A stretch of 64,000 nt of DNA from Brachionus plicatilis (lineage: Eukaryota > Rotifera > Eurotatoria > Ploima > Brachionidae). The DNA lies in assembly GCA_010279815.1 (NCBI GenBank), contig QEOQ01000303.1, forward strand, positions 285,140 to 349,139, given 5' to 3'. This document shows positions 47,001 to 59,074 of this stretch, piece after piece (position 1 is the first letter of the stretch; every line of letters starts with the position of its first letter). The notes below the pieces were generated by a model that was not told the origin of the DNA, did not search any database, and saw only the letters and a program-made list of their open reading frames with translations. A program made the position numbers and the translations under genes.

Positions 47001-47320
47001 TATTATTTTTTAAAAAAATTATTTATGAGAAAAGTCAATTAATTTTATTTCGATTTTTTCAGGAAAATAAATTTTTAAGAATATTTAAAAATAATATGTC
47101 GTTCGACTAATTTCCTAAATTCAAACAAAAAGAGCTCTCGAAAACAGTTCAAAATTAATTTGCTTTGATCGAGAAATATGCGAACAAGTTTGATAACAAT
47201 AATTTTTTTAATATCAAATTTAAAGGTATTTTTTTAAATTACAATGTACCTATTAAAAAATTTTTTTTCATCATTTATCAATTTTGTTTAAATTTATTTC
47301 ATTTTTCTTGCAAATTTAAG
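43010..47320. other. Gene-poor region
   Basis: More than 4 kb of AT-rich DNA. Apart from the 19-bp repeat and the tRNA-like relic at 45280-45352, nothing could be supported on either strand. A leader exon with the start codon of the next gene should lie near its right end but could not be fixed. Confidence 0.4.
45280..45352 (-). repeat. tRNA-like pseudogene or head of a tRNA-derived SINE
   Basis: On the minus strand, TAGCTTAGTGG (A box) begins 8 nt into a 73-nt unit and GGTTACGATTCC (B box with one extra base) begins at position 55, the spacing of a real tRNA gene. The D arm GCTT...AAGC can pair. The anticodon stem and acceptor stem do not pair, so this is not a working tRNA. The sequence continues as a moderately GC-richer unit down to about 45180, which would fit a SINE body. 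Confidence 0.4.
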
Positions 47321-48214
47321 TTGTATGATTGCCGAACATTTAGTTTCAAAAATTGTTCTTATTTCAATTCAATTACAGAAAAAAATGAATTCAAAATGTA
47401 AGTATTTAATTTATTTATATTTAAATTTTTTTTTAATTCTTTTAATTTTAATATTTATTGTATCTCTCATTTTATTTTTAAATTTAAGTAATTGAATTAA
47501 ATATTTTTACCATACCTTAAATTAAAGCTATTAAATCAAAGATCAGAATATTTACAAGAATAATTAAATTATTAAATTTATTGGCATAAAAAGGACATTT
47601 ACTGATTAGCTTTTTGAAAAAGAAAAGCTTTTCTTTAGTAAAATTATTTTTATAATTTTTTTTCGAAATTTAAATTAAATTTATGTTGTCCAAAACTGTT
47701 CATGATGTGTAGGAAGATTAAATTAAATTTATTTGCAATTAAATACACTTCAGTTAAATCAAATAAATTAATTTTAAATAAAGATGTTATGATGAATTAA
47801 TATGCTGTGCAGAGCCAAAATCGCATTTCGAAGTTTGTTGCAACCCTCCCGAGTACAAAGCATGGAGTACAGTACTACCAGTTCAATTAACACTAAAAAA
47901 TCTAGTTTTCATTATATTTGTTTTTTTGGGGTAATTAAAAAAATTTATTCATTAAAAATTAAATAAAATAAACTTTTAAGAGTTATCTTAACCGGAGCTA
48001 CTATTATTACAGTTCTAATGGGCATTTCATCACTAATCGAAAAAAGTAAATTAAACCAAAATATATTAATTTAAATTTAAAGCAAATTTTTTTTAATTTA
48101 ATTTTAGGAAAAATGTACAAACCAGTTTTTATACATAGTTCAGTTAATTGTAGAGAAGCTATAGAGACACCAGTCGAATACCCACGATCTCAAGGTTCAA
48201 TTCTTACAGCATGA
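47321..48214 (+). CDS. Cysteine-rich single-pass membrane protein, 5' end unresolved
   Basis: Exons 47321..47397, 47784..47930, 47981..48045 and 48108..48214 join in phase to a TGA. The extracellular side is Cys-rich: DC, NC, then ICYDELICCAEPKSHFEVCC, the CC pairs being typical of Shisa/WBP1-like membrane adaptors. One transmembrane helix spans the junction of the second and third exons (NLVFIIFVFLG then VILTGATIITVLMGI). A short cytosolic tail follows: KMYKPVFIHSSVNCREA and ETPVEYPRSQGSILTA. The first coding exon with ATG and signal peptide is not identified; the hydrophobic stretch directly upstream (about 47249-47311) has no ATG. Family assignment is tentative and function unknown. The 386-nt first intron shown is longer than usual. 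Confidence 0.5.
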
Positions 48215-48344
48215 TTCTTAAGAAATTTTGGTCAGTGTTTTGTAAATTTATGCAAAGTTATCGAAAGTGTTTTGTAGAAGTTTTATAAAATTTTAGCTTT
48301 TTTTTATTAAGATTGAATTTTTTAAAATAAAAATTTGAGAAAAA

Positions 48345-50147
48345 TTATTTGGGTTTTTTTTTAGAGTGCTTTGGACGTTTGATTAATATTCTAGTGGTAT
48401 TAGAATAAACAATGAGTCTTTTTATCGGACAATTTGAAGTAAGAATTAACTTTCTTGCTTTTGTTTGCTTTGTTACCAGATTTTCTTCGATCTTTTCTTT
48501 TGTTCCATACTCTATCAGTGCGTCCGTTTTTCTATCTTTGGCCATCAATTTTTCTTCTATTAAGTATTTATATGAAAGTCCATCAAGAATCACTTGATTC
48601 AAAATTTTTATCAAAATCAAACTTAAATTTTAAATGTTTTAAATATCTGGCTTCATTTTACCTTTAATAAATATTTACCCGACAAATCCGAGGGCAATGT
48701 TAATATAAGACAAATTATTATTTAATTTTATTGATTGTGTGACAACTCTAAACAATAGACAAAATAGTGGGATAGGAATAAAACCGTATGAATGACTTTG
48801 GAAATCAAAATGTTCCTTTTAAAATTAAAAACTATCATCAATAAATCATATTATCTATTTTTACTCTTTTTTTTCTTGACTCAAGCATTTCATAAGCAAG
48901 GCTTAATTTAAAATCTTTAAATACCTTGATAAATAAATTATTTAACCAGCTTTTGTGTATGTTTTTTTTTATTCAATTTTACTTCTGTAGGTATGTCATT
49001 AAATTTAAGAACAAATGCATGCTTAACCCAATCGATAAAAAATTCGAAAATAAATATGGTGCACATTATTGGAAAAAATTCAAAAAGTTGTTCTTAAAAT
49101 TATTTTTTAGATAGGAAATTTTCAATTTTATAAATAAAAACCTATTTGCCATTCAAATTCAGCCATGTTTCTAATCAGCACAGTCAGAAGCAAAATCAAA
49201 TATTGAAATCGTTCTTTTACATCACTACATGACATTTGAAACACATTGTTCTTGTCAAATTTTTTGAAAACACTTCCTTTCAACTCTACAAACTTTAAAA
49301 TTATGCTAAAAATTTTAGTTTCTTTCTAAAAATTAAAAAATAACATTATTCGACATCATTATTGTTAAAAGAGCATTATTGTGTGAATTGAATGCAACGT
49401 TCAGGGTGGTGCTCAAGCATAGAAAAACAATTGAATGGCAGACTTAAATAATTAAATTGTTTTTTAATAAGGAAAATAATCAATTTGACTTACACATATA
49501 GATTAGAGCAATGAATAGGTGCCGAACAGTGAGCAGATAAGATCTTTTTGGCTCGGTGACTGTACAATACATGGCATCCATTACATCTTGACCAATTGTT
49601 GACAACAACCGATCAGCTACCTAATTTATGAAATTTCTTAACTGAAATTTTTTTTCTCAAAAAAAGTTTATTAAAATAATAATAATCTCACAAACTTCCA
49701 GCATGTTAAAAAAAATGTAAAGTTTAATGATTGCTTGTCCGCGTATTATGTGATAAACCATTGATGTGTCGATGAACGTTAGCAAAAAGTAACACATTAA
49801 AATTAAAAAAAATTTTGTAAAATCTATTATTCTCGATGGTTGAAGATTTCTTTTCCAGCTTAAAGCAGTGGTTTAGGTATTAATGGTTATTAAATGTTTA
49901 CTTACAATTTAAGTGGGTTCTTTAAGGTATTTAGCAAAAAAGTAAAAATACGCAACGGCAGTAAAGTGCTAATGTATAGAAAACTATCGGCGCACTGCAA
50001 AAATCCATAGAGCATAAATTTTTCAAGCGACAAAGGCAACCGAAGAAATAGATAAACATTTTCCCTTTTTTGATTGATTTCGCTTTCCTTGTAGTCTATG
50101 ACTTCTTCACTGCTAAGTTCTGATTTTACGTATTTCCATATGTACAT
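48345..50147 (-). CDS. TAPT1: TAPT1 homologue, ER/cilium multi-pass membrane protein
   Basis: Nine exons (minus): 49906..50147, 49696..49858, 49494..49620, 49345..49442, 49142..49292, 48983..49092, 48865..48924, 48679..48815 and 48345..48621; all phases agree, 454 aa. Matches to TAPT1 run through the whole chain: RENVYLFLRLPLSLEKFMLY, LYISTLLPLRIFTFLL, SMVYHIIRGQAIIKLYIFFN, TTLNVAFNSHNNALLTIMMS, FVELKGSVFKKF, FIDWVKHAFVLKFNDI and YGFIPIPLFCLLFRVVTQSI. Several hydrophobic helices alternate with these. The tail is strongly basic (KRPKHSKKKPK). TAPT1 is needed for ciliogenesis and skeletal patterning in vertebrates; yeast relatives act at the ER. The first ATG is used; the family's longer N-terminus is absent. 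Introns are 47-75 nt. Confidence 0.92.
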
Positions 50148-50928
50148 TTTAATGCATTAAATTTATTTGTTGATTTTTAGAGACACATCAGCAAATATTT
50201 GCAGCTGTTCCAAACTGCCTATTTTATTTATTTATCTAAATTTGTTGATTTGATATTAAGATAAAAATAGTTTAATATAAACAGTTAGTATTGTCGGCAA
50301 AAAAATACATAATTTTTCAAATTTTTAGAAAAATTGTTAAATAACATTTGCCAGAAAATCTCAAATCAAATTTGAAAAAATGCTCTTGGAAAAAATTAAA
50401 AAAAAAAAATTAAAAATGCATTCTATGTTAAGCATGCATCTTCTTTTTCTATTTCACTAAAACATTTAAACCCAGAAATTTGATTTAATAAAGTTAAACA
50501 TTTTGAAAGCAATTTTTTTTTTTAATTAAAAGAAAAATAAGTAAACTAATTGATTTCTTTTTAATATTTGAGTTATTGAATTTCTTTGTATTTATTAACA
50601 AAAAATATAATTTCAATGACGGATTTACGAACAAGGGAAACTTTTTTAACTGTAACATACACTTTTGAATTAATAAAAAGCTACTTTGAAATCAGTGTTA
50701 AATAAACTTTTAATAAAAATAAAGAATAATGTCATATATTACATATTTTTACGCAACATTAACCGATTTTTAAAAAGTATTTACTTTTTATATAATAATA
50801 AGTATGAAATAATTTTAGTTGACTCTTTTTTTTGAAAACCTTTTGAAAATTTGTGCTAGCAATAGTCAAATATTGGACAGCTCAGATAGCAATTGCCATA
50901 ATAGTTAACTAGTCAAAATTGCATTTTA

Positions 50929-51019
50929 GACAAACTTACAAACCCAATACTTGTCCAGAATGCGGTAGATTAATGAAAAATAAGCGTGGTATCTCAAAAA
51001 TGCATGATGTAGTAGTTTT
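50929..51019 (+). pseudogene. Zinc-finger coding fragment, probably transposon-derived
   Basis: One frame reads QTYKPNTCPECGRLMKNK then RGISKMHDVV: a Cys-x2-Cys pair and a spaced His as in single C2H2 fingers of retroelements. It is preceded by TTTTAG and runs into a T-rich tract. The second His is missing. Confidence 0.35.
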
Positions 51020-51079
51020 TTTTTTTTTTGAAATAAAGTTATTTAAAATAAATTTTACATAATGGTCAAAAATTTAGAA

Positions 51080-51217
51080 ACTGGTCACGTAAAATTTAAT
51101 TACTTGTTACAGAATTAGTAAAATCATAGAAAAAAAATTTACTCCTGGTCACATATTTACTCCTGGTCTCCTGGTGACCAATCACAAAATCGACATAAAG
51201 TCACTGGTCACATATCA
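51080..51217. repeat. Cluster of CTGGTCAC-like words
   Basis: CTGGTCAC or ACTCCTGGTC-like words recur five to six times, mixed with CTGGTGACC, so both orientations occur. It could be a degenerate short tandem repeat or subterminal transposon sequence. Confidence 0.4.
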
Positions 51218-51962
51218 TGCAAGATCCTGTTTATCTGTACCGAGCTAAAGTTCCTCCAGAACTGTAATTAAGAAGTAAAATAATCTGTATGTAAAAAAGC
51301 TCAAATGTACCGAGTAAAGTTGAGAAGCAATGTCATTTGCCTTATTTATATGTAAAATAAGCAACATTAAATAAAATTATTTTCTTAAATGGAACTTAAT
51401 TCAATTTTAACTAAATATTATTAAACATTAAATTTGAAATATTCCCTACTTCACTCAAAATACTTTTAATAAAACATTTGCTCTTGTTTTGATATCATGA
51501 ACAATTATGTTGAAAGTATGAAAGTATAAATTTAATTATTTAAAATAAACTGCACTTTATTTAGTACAAAATAATAATACAGTTCCAAATTTTTTGAAAA
51601 AATCTTTATTTAGAATATAATAATTTCATTTCAACAAATTTTAATCAAGTTGTTAAAAAAACGCTCACTTTATTTATGAGAATATCATTGAATTTATTAA
51701 ATGTAATTAATTATTTTTTCTTTTTTAAAACAAATTCAAAAATCGGAAATTTCATACTAGATAAATTCATAATTTTCAAAAAAAATCAAGTTTTAAAAAA
51801 TCAGTTTTGTATTTTGAAACTGAAATTTTATATTATAAATATTTGAAATGAATGATTCTAAGCGTATTCGTTTAAATTTAAAATCTTAATATCTTGCACG
51901 CAGAATTAATTAATGTTAAAAGTTAAGCAAAAATTTTATCTCAGATAAATAGCTGATAAATA

Positions 51963-54900
51963 ATGGACGTGGGTAAGATTTGGAAAAAAATTAAATCCAA
52001 GTAAAAAGTATTTCAAATTTTTGGCATTTTAGACTTAGATACGCCCAGAAATCGAAATAAAAAACTTAATGACAAAAAATTAAGTGCCTTAGAAAAACTT
52101 AAAAAAGCCCGTCAAGGCGAAAAAGTAAAAAATTCTCCATCAGCTTTAAAATTTTAATCTAATCAATTTTAAGGTTGAAGATGACGAAGAGGAAGAAGAA
52201 GAGATTTACGATTATGTTGAAGAATACGATGAGGATTACTACGAAGGCGACTATTCAGGAAAAAAAGGCTCGAAAAATCGCCACCGAAATGATGACCATG
52301 ACCAAAAAGCAAAAAAGCATTCAAGAAAAAACATTGCCAAAGACAAATTATCAAATATAGCCGAGGATGAACCTGATCCAAAAAATGATATTAGAAACGC
52401 TTTTTTTAGAGCATCGGCATCCTCATCCAAATCAAAACCGGAAAAAAAAAGCGAAGCATCCATGATGGAAAACGACGACGATCTTGCTAACGAAATAATG
52501 CAGGAATTGAGCAAAAAAAGTACCAGAACCCCCAAGCTGAAAGCCGCACACACGCCCAGCCGATCAAATATTCCATTTTCTTCCATTGTAAACACTGGCA
52601 TAAGCCTCAGTCCAGCTTTCAAACGAAAATTGAGCCCTAGCGCTTCAAATAGAAACGACGAAAAGCGATGCTCAAAAAAAATTGAACTCGATGACAATTT
52701 GGTTCAGCAGCTTTTGGAAACAGACTCATGTGATAGTGATATCAAGATAATTAATGAGCCTAATAAAACAGAGACCAAGGAAAATTTTCTACCTGTCAAA
52801 TCTGAACCCATTGAATTTGATTCATCTATCATCCCCGCAGATAATTTAAATATCAAAGAGGAAAAGATAAGTGTAGAAGAACAAAATGCTGAACGATTAT
52901 CTCAGTTATCACTGGAGGCTAACAATTCCAATCTTGCTCACCATTTAAATTTACCAATTAAACAAGAATCAAATGCCTTGGATGACTTTGATCTCAAAAC
53001 ATTGATGAAAAATCAATCAAGCAGCAGTCGAATGCTGTTCTACTGGCTTGATGCTTTTGAAGATGTCTACAGTCACACTGGCACTGTGTACATGTTTGGT
53101 AAGATGCCAATTGCAAAAGTTCAGAATGAGTCTGAGACTAGTGAAAATTTTTTGACATTTGTAAGTGTTTGTTGCATTGTGAAAAATATTCCCAAATGTG
53201 TCCATGTATTGCCGAGAAAGTTTAAAAGAGGCAGTGGCTCCGAAGCGGTGACTATGGACCAAGTTCGCCAAGAAATAGAGTTTTTGCTAGAAAAGAACCG
53301 TATTTCTTCGTATAGAATTAATGTTGTGAAAAAAAATTATGCTTTTGACAGACGAGGAGGCAACAAATTGGACGAAGAAATTCCCTATGAATCGGAATAT
53401 TTGCAGGTAGAGTACTTCCAAAATCAGCACAGCAATCGCCAATTACCCATCGACATTCAGGGCGAATACTTTTCTTGTATTTTCGGTGCTAATACTCCCT
53501 ATTTGGAACATTTGCTCATCGATCTAAAAATAAAAGGTCCTAGTTGGTTGCTGGTGTCGAATGCAAAAAGACGAGATTCAGAGGCTGGCTCTGGCTCAAT
53601 GCTAAGTTGGTGCAAACTAGAATATATAATTGAAAATTTCAGAAATATTTCTGTCTATCATGAAACTGTCTCTTTGGAAAACCCGAGTATTCCCCTTCCT
53701 CCAACACCACCTTTGACTATATTAACACTAGTCTTAAGAACCACGCTAAATCATAAAACACATGAGCACGAAATTGTCTCAGCCTGTGGCTTAATATGCC
53801 AAAAATTCTATCTAGAAAAGCCCACCATTCCTTCATCGATGAAAACCCAAAAAACTGCCATTTACGATTCATACTTTTGTGCTGTTACCAAGCCATCACA
53901 TGTCATATTTCCGTATGATTTTCAAAATGTGGTCAAGTTGAATGTGCAAAAATTCAGAATAGAACAATGTGGTTCAGAGAGAGCCCTTTTGGCATTTTTG
54001 CTGTGCAAAATGCAAGCCTTAGACGTGGATATTATTGTTGGCCATGACTTGTTCGGAACAAATTTAGATATTATCTTAAATCGATGCATGGTCAATAAAG
54101 TGCCACATTGGTCCAGGCTCGGCCGTCTTAAGCGGTCTACAATGCCCAATTTGCCTGGCCATTTCAAACGTGGCACTCACAACTCAACAGCTAACAATTT
54201 GGCTATTCAACAACGCATACAGACAGTTTTTTCCGGAAGATTGCTCTGTGATATAATGATAAGTGCCAAAGAATTGCTTTCCAAATGCAAAAGTTTTGAC
54301 CTAAATGAACTCGTAAGTCATGTGTTGTACAAAAAGGACAAGAGTAGTATTTTAGAAAGGGACTATGAAGAGGAAAAAAACGTGGCTGCCTTTTACGCTA
54401 ATTCTCAATTGCTGATTAAGTTTTTACAATTGGCAATGATGGATGCCACCTATATACTCAATATATTTAATGATTTGCAGTGCTTGCAACTGGCTTATCA
54501 AATAACATGCATTGCTGGAAATGTGCTGTCCAGGACGCTGACAGGTGGTCGCTCGGAGCGCAACGAGTATCTGCTATTGCATGCTTTTAATGACAAAGAT
54601 TTTATTCTACCTGAAAAGTATTCTGGTTATGCTAAAAGTTCTAGACAAAATGCAAAGCCTGTCAAATCTGTTGCCAATAAAAGTCTAGCTAAAAGTGAGA
54701 TGAGCATGAATCAAACACAAGAAGAAATGGAAGATGAAATGCTCTCTAGAATGGCTCTGGAAGATGACGAGGATATGCCATCGTCAACTAATAACACAAC
54801 TTTGGTCAAGTTGGAAAAGGTTGAGTCTAAAAATACACACAATACTAACTCAAATAGCTACCAAGGTGGCTTGGTCTTGGACCCAAAAATTGGCTTTTAT

Positions 54901-57900
54901 GACAAATTCATTCTGTTGCTTGATTTTAATTCACTTTATCCCAGTATTATTCAAGAGTTTAATATTTGTTTTACTACTATTAGTCGACCAACAAATGAGT
55001 TAGCTGAAACCGATATTGATGAATACTTGGAAAATTTTATTAAAGTACCTGCACTGGACGAAAAACAAGGTATTCTGCCCATGGAAATTCGTAAATTGGT
55101 TGACTCAAGACGTCAAGTAAAACAGTTGATGCAGGAAAAAAATTTAAGTCCAGACCTTAAAATGCAGGTAAATATTATCTACGAATGTAGAATCTCAATT
55201 TTTAAATTGATTCATTTATAATCTTATTTTGATACAAAATTTTGAAAATTGGAACAATATGGATTAATTTAGAATTTTAATTATAATTTGAGCTTTATTA
55301 AATATCTTAAGGATTTGGGCCAAAAAATATGTATAAAATCTAGCTAACTATTTATAAAGACATTGTGTCATTAAAAGGGATAGAAAATTAATTGAAAATT
55401 TTTAATAAAAATAAAGATACGATAATTTTTATTATAATAATTAAATAATAATTCATGATTTTTTTTGAAAAATTTATTTAGGTTGCCTTAAGTGAAAATT
55501 TTTATTATTATTTATTATTTAGTATTTGATAGTTATCAAAAATAAAAACCTTTTCGATGAAATTATCTTTTATTATTTTGAATTAGTGTTCGTTTCTGTT
55601 AATTTTATTTACCAAAAAGAACACATGTGATTTTGAAATTTTTATTTAATAGTAATGAATTTAATGAACAATTTTAATAAAATGGCATGTAAAAATTTTT
55701 CAATTTATTTTTATTAAAAGTGTAATTTTTGAAAAGTCAATGGGTTTTTATTTTGAGTTTATGGATTTTGAAATATTAATAAAGAAAACTAAAATAAAGA
55801 AACAAGTGGTGAAGAGCTTCTGAAGTTTTTGGTATAATTTTTTTTAAAGCTGCTTAACTTTGAGTCTCATCTTCAATCGTTTGAAAAAAAAGCGCCCTTT
55901 ACTATCAAACCAGGCAATAGACACCAAATATAGCATTTCTAAGTAAGATAGTGCTAAATAAAATAATTGATCCTATCAATTTTCAATCGTTAAGTATTAT
56001 TAATTACTAAAAGAATTTTTTATTAAATTTTTTGTAAACATAAAGACCTTTTTTAAATATATTTTTTTATTCTTTTTACCATTTCAAATATGGCTTTAAA
56101 TAAATAAATAATTAAATTGTCAAAAATAATCAAGATTTATAATTTTGTTTATTTTATTAATTAATTGGTTCCTTGTATAATGTTAACATAATACCTTTTT
56201 TATTTAGTAAACACTACATGGATTTGAATTGTTTTAATTTTTTACCAGGCTAAAAAAATTTATCTCCTAATTCGAGTCTTTATATATTCATAAATTTACT
56301 CAATTTTCTTATTTTAGTACGATATTAGACAAAAGGCATTGAAATTAACTGCAAATAGTGTTTATGGTTGTTTAGGTTTTGAAAACTCAAGATTCTATTG
56401 CAAACCATTAGCTGCTTTAATCACTAAAAATGGCCGTAGCATCTTAATGAAAACTAAAGAACTTGTTGAAAATGTAATTTATTTTGTTTTAAAAATATAT
56501 GAATCAAAATATTTCTATTAAAAATTTAGAAAAAAATCGAAGTGATTTACGGTGACACAGATTCAATAATGATAAATACTAACTTGACTGATTATGATCA
56601 AGTAATCAAGCTAGGAAACATGGTAGATTAAACAATTTTAAATATTAAATTTTACAATTATTTTAAATAATTTTAAAAAGATAAAATCTGAAGTAAATAA
56701 ATTGTATCGACACATGGAAATTGATATCGATGGCGTTTATAAATGCTTACTTTTATTGAGAAAAAAAAAATATGCTGCTTTGACAATTGTTGGCCGAAAT
56801 CCGAAAGATATGAGCTTACAATGTCAACAAGAAATTAAAGGCTTAGATGTTGTTCGGAGAGATTGGTGTCTTTTGGCAAAACAAATCGGAGAAAAAGTTA
56901 TTGGAGAAATTCTATCAGGCAATCAGTTTGATCAAGTCTTGTCGAATATCAACAAAATTTTGACCGAAACGGGTGAGAGAATAAAAAAAAATTCATATGA
57001 TCTGAGTTTGTTTGAGATTTCAAAGGTTTTTTCAATTTAAAAAGAAATTTTTCTTCCATTAAGATAATTTTTTTAGCAATTAAACCGAAATCCTGAAGAT
57101 TATAGTGATGCCAATCATCAACCTCATGTGTTGGTCGCTTTAAGGCACAACAAAGACTCGAACAACAGTAAAAAGTACAAATCTGGAGATGTAGTGTCTT
57201 ATATAGTCTGTGAGGATGGAACTCAAAATTCTTCCACTCAACGATCTTATTCCAAAAGTGAATTATTTAGAAATTCAGACAATTTAAAGTTGGACACTAA
57301 ATACTATTTGACTCAACAAGTACATCCGGTAGTGACCCGTTTATGTGAACCAATTGAAGGCATTGATGCTTACCAAATTGCTCAATCTCTAGGTCTAGAT
57401 CCAAATGGATTTAGACACAAAAACTCAGCATCAAATTCAGGCTCTACAATTGCCATACCCCAATTGTCCAAGCAGCAGAAAAAAATAGAAAATTTTATGA
57501 ACGAACTAGAAAAGTATTCGAATTGCTTGCCATTTAGATTTATATGTCCTGAGTGTAAAACCGAATCAAATTGGACTAGTTCATTTGTAAAATCAAATGA
57601 TGTTATAAAACAGGAGCCTGTTGATGTTAAAATGGAGGCTGATGATGATGATGACATTAAACTGGAAGGAACTTCCATTATAATATCAGATACTAAAAAG
57701 GCATCTAATCCAAAAATAAAATGCATTCTGGAGTCATGTGAAAATCCGGAATGTACTTTTAAACCATTGTCAAAATTAGCTTACATCAAAAACTTAATAA
57801 CATTACAATTGGGAAAATTTATTCGGCAGTATTATCAAGGATGGCTGGTATGCGAAGATCCAATGTGTTCATTCAGGACAAAAAGAATTTCATGTAAATA

Positions 57901-58183
57901 CTTTCATGGAAAACCTCAATGTGTAGAATGCGAACGATATGCCACTTGTATGGAATTTTCTCACTCTGATTTGTACTATCAAATGAAATTCTTTAAGTTT
58001 ATTTTCGACCATGAGGCATATAAAAATTGCTTCAAAGACGATCTAATTGATGTAACTAATTTGATAAGAAATAATAAAGAGCTAGAAAAGGCTTTAAATC
58101 AATTGAAGGAACATGTACATAAAAAATTGAAGAACAACTCGTTCGGAATTGTGAATTTGACACAATTGTTCAAATTTTTTTAA
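51963..58183 (+). CDS. POLA1: DNA polymerase alpha catalytic subunit
   Basis: Exons 51963..51972, 52033..52124, 52174..55167, 56318..56473, 56530..56622, 56681..57025 and 57077..58183, in phase, 1598 aa (human 1462). The N-terminus has the family's [13 protein letters not shown] followed by a very acidic stretch. Family B polymerase motifs are all present: [17 protein letters not shown] (motif A, about 951), [13 protein letters not shown] (motif B, about 1040), YGDTDS (motif C, about 1091) and KKKYAAL. The C-terminal region carries two zinc modules, CPEC...ESCENPEC (from about 1387) and CEDPMC...[10 protein letters not shown], where the B subunit binds. The first exon encodes only three codons plus one base. 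The enzyme works with primase to start DNA synthesis and is nuclear. Intron 3 (1150 nt) stands out among introns of about 50 nt. Confidence 0.95.
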
Positions 58184-59074
58184 AATTTTTGATTCTTTTA
58201 TTAAAAAATTAAATTTCGAAGAATTGAAAATGTATATTTTGCAATTAAAAATTAATTTTTAAACACGAGTTTTAACGCTTTCACTTGTTAGACACTCATA
58301 ATATTGAAGTCAATGTAATTATCTTTCTTTCTTATCATTTTAAATAAAAAATTTTAAAATAGTTAAAAAATTATTCAAAACATTCAACTAAAATTTTATT
58401 TTTGGCCATAAAACTTTTTAGCAAGTATGAAGAATTTTTCTAATTTTCATTTAATTAAAATTAGATTATTTTGAATCTTAGCAAATGTTTGTTTAATCTA
58501 TTCTCAAAAGCGTGCTTTTTGTTTTATTTTTAGTTAACTTAAAATAAATCAGTCAAATGATGATTAAAGAAACTCGAAATTTTCAAGCCAGAACTAACAT
58601 TTATTGGTTAAGCCATGTTTTTTGACTGGCTTGAGTTACCATTTTTTGAAATTTTTTAAATTTACAATTTGATACTTTAGTTTCATGTTATTTAAATAAT
58701 TATCAAAAATTATGAAATAGATGTTAAAATTAAATTTATTAAATTTTGTTAAATTAATTCTGTTTTCAGATATGAATATAAGATTAAATTTGAAAATTGA
58801 TTAGAAGAATTATCATTTAGGAATGAAATAAAATTTAATTTAATGATTTCTGAATGAGATCTAGACATTCAACTTATAGAAACATTATTTGTCTCTTGAT
58901 TAATACTTAAATCAAAAACAAATAAATACTCATTTTAAAATTTTGTTTATTACTCGTTAAAGGAAAAGTGAATTTAGAATTTATAAATTATGACTTAGTT
59001 TTGACATATTTTAATAAAAAAATACTTTTTAGAGATATTTTTGAAATTTAACTTGAAATTATCGGCGCAATAAA
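58184..59074. other. Spacer between POLA1 and GNL1
   Basis: About 0.9 kb, AT-rich; holds the POLA1 3' UTR and the GNL1 promoter. No further feature seen. Confidence 0.4.

Larger units (their letters stand above)
50148..51962. other. Spacer between TAPT1 and POLA1 start codons
   Basis: A head-to-head arrangement, so it should contain both promoters. It also holds a decayed zinc-finger fragment (50929-51019) and a cluster of CTGGTCAC words (51080-51217). No other gene is supported. Confidence 0.4.

Noticed and set aside
47165..47320. Upstream extension of the Cys-rich membrane protein
   Set aside because: Open and hydrophobic near its end, but it has no ATG, and a good acceptor lies at 47319-47320, so it is more likely intron.
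52175..52697. Other-frame open stretches over the acidic N-terminus of POLA1
   Set aside because: Shadows of exon 3; the correct frame continues from the family-like [13 protein letters not shown] exon and into the polymerase motifs.
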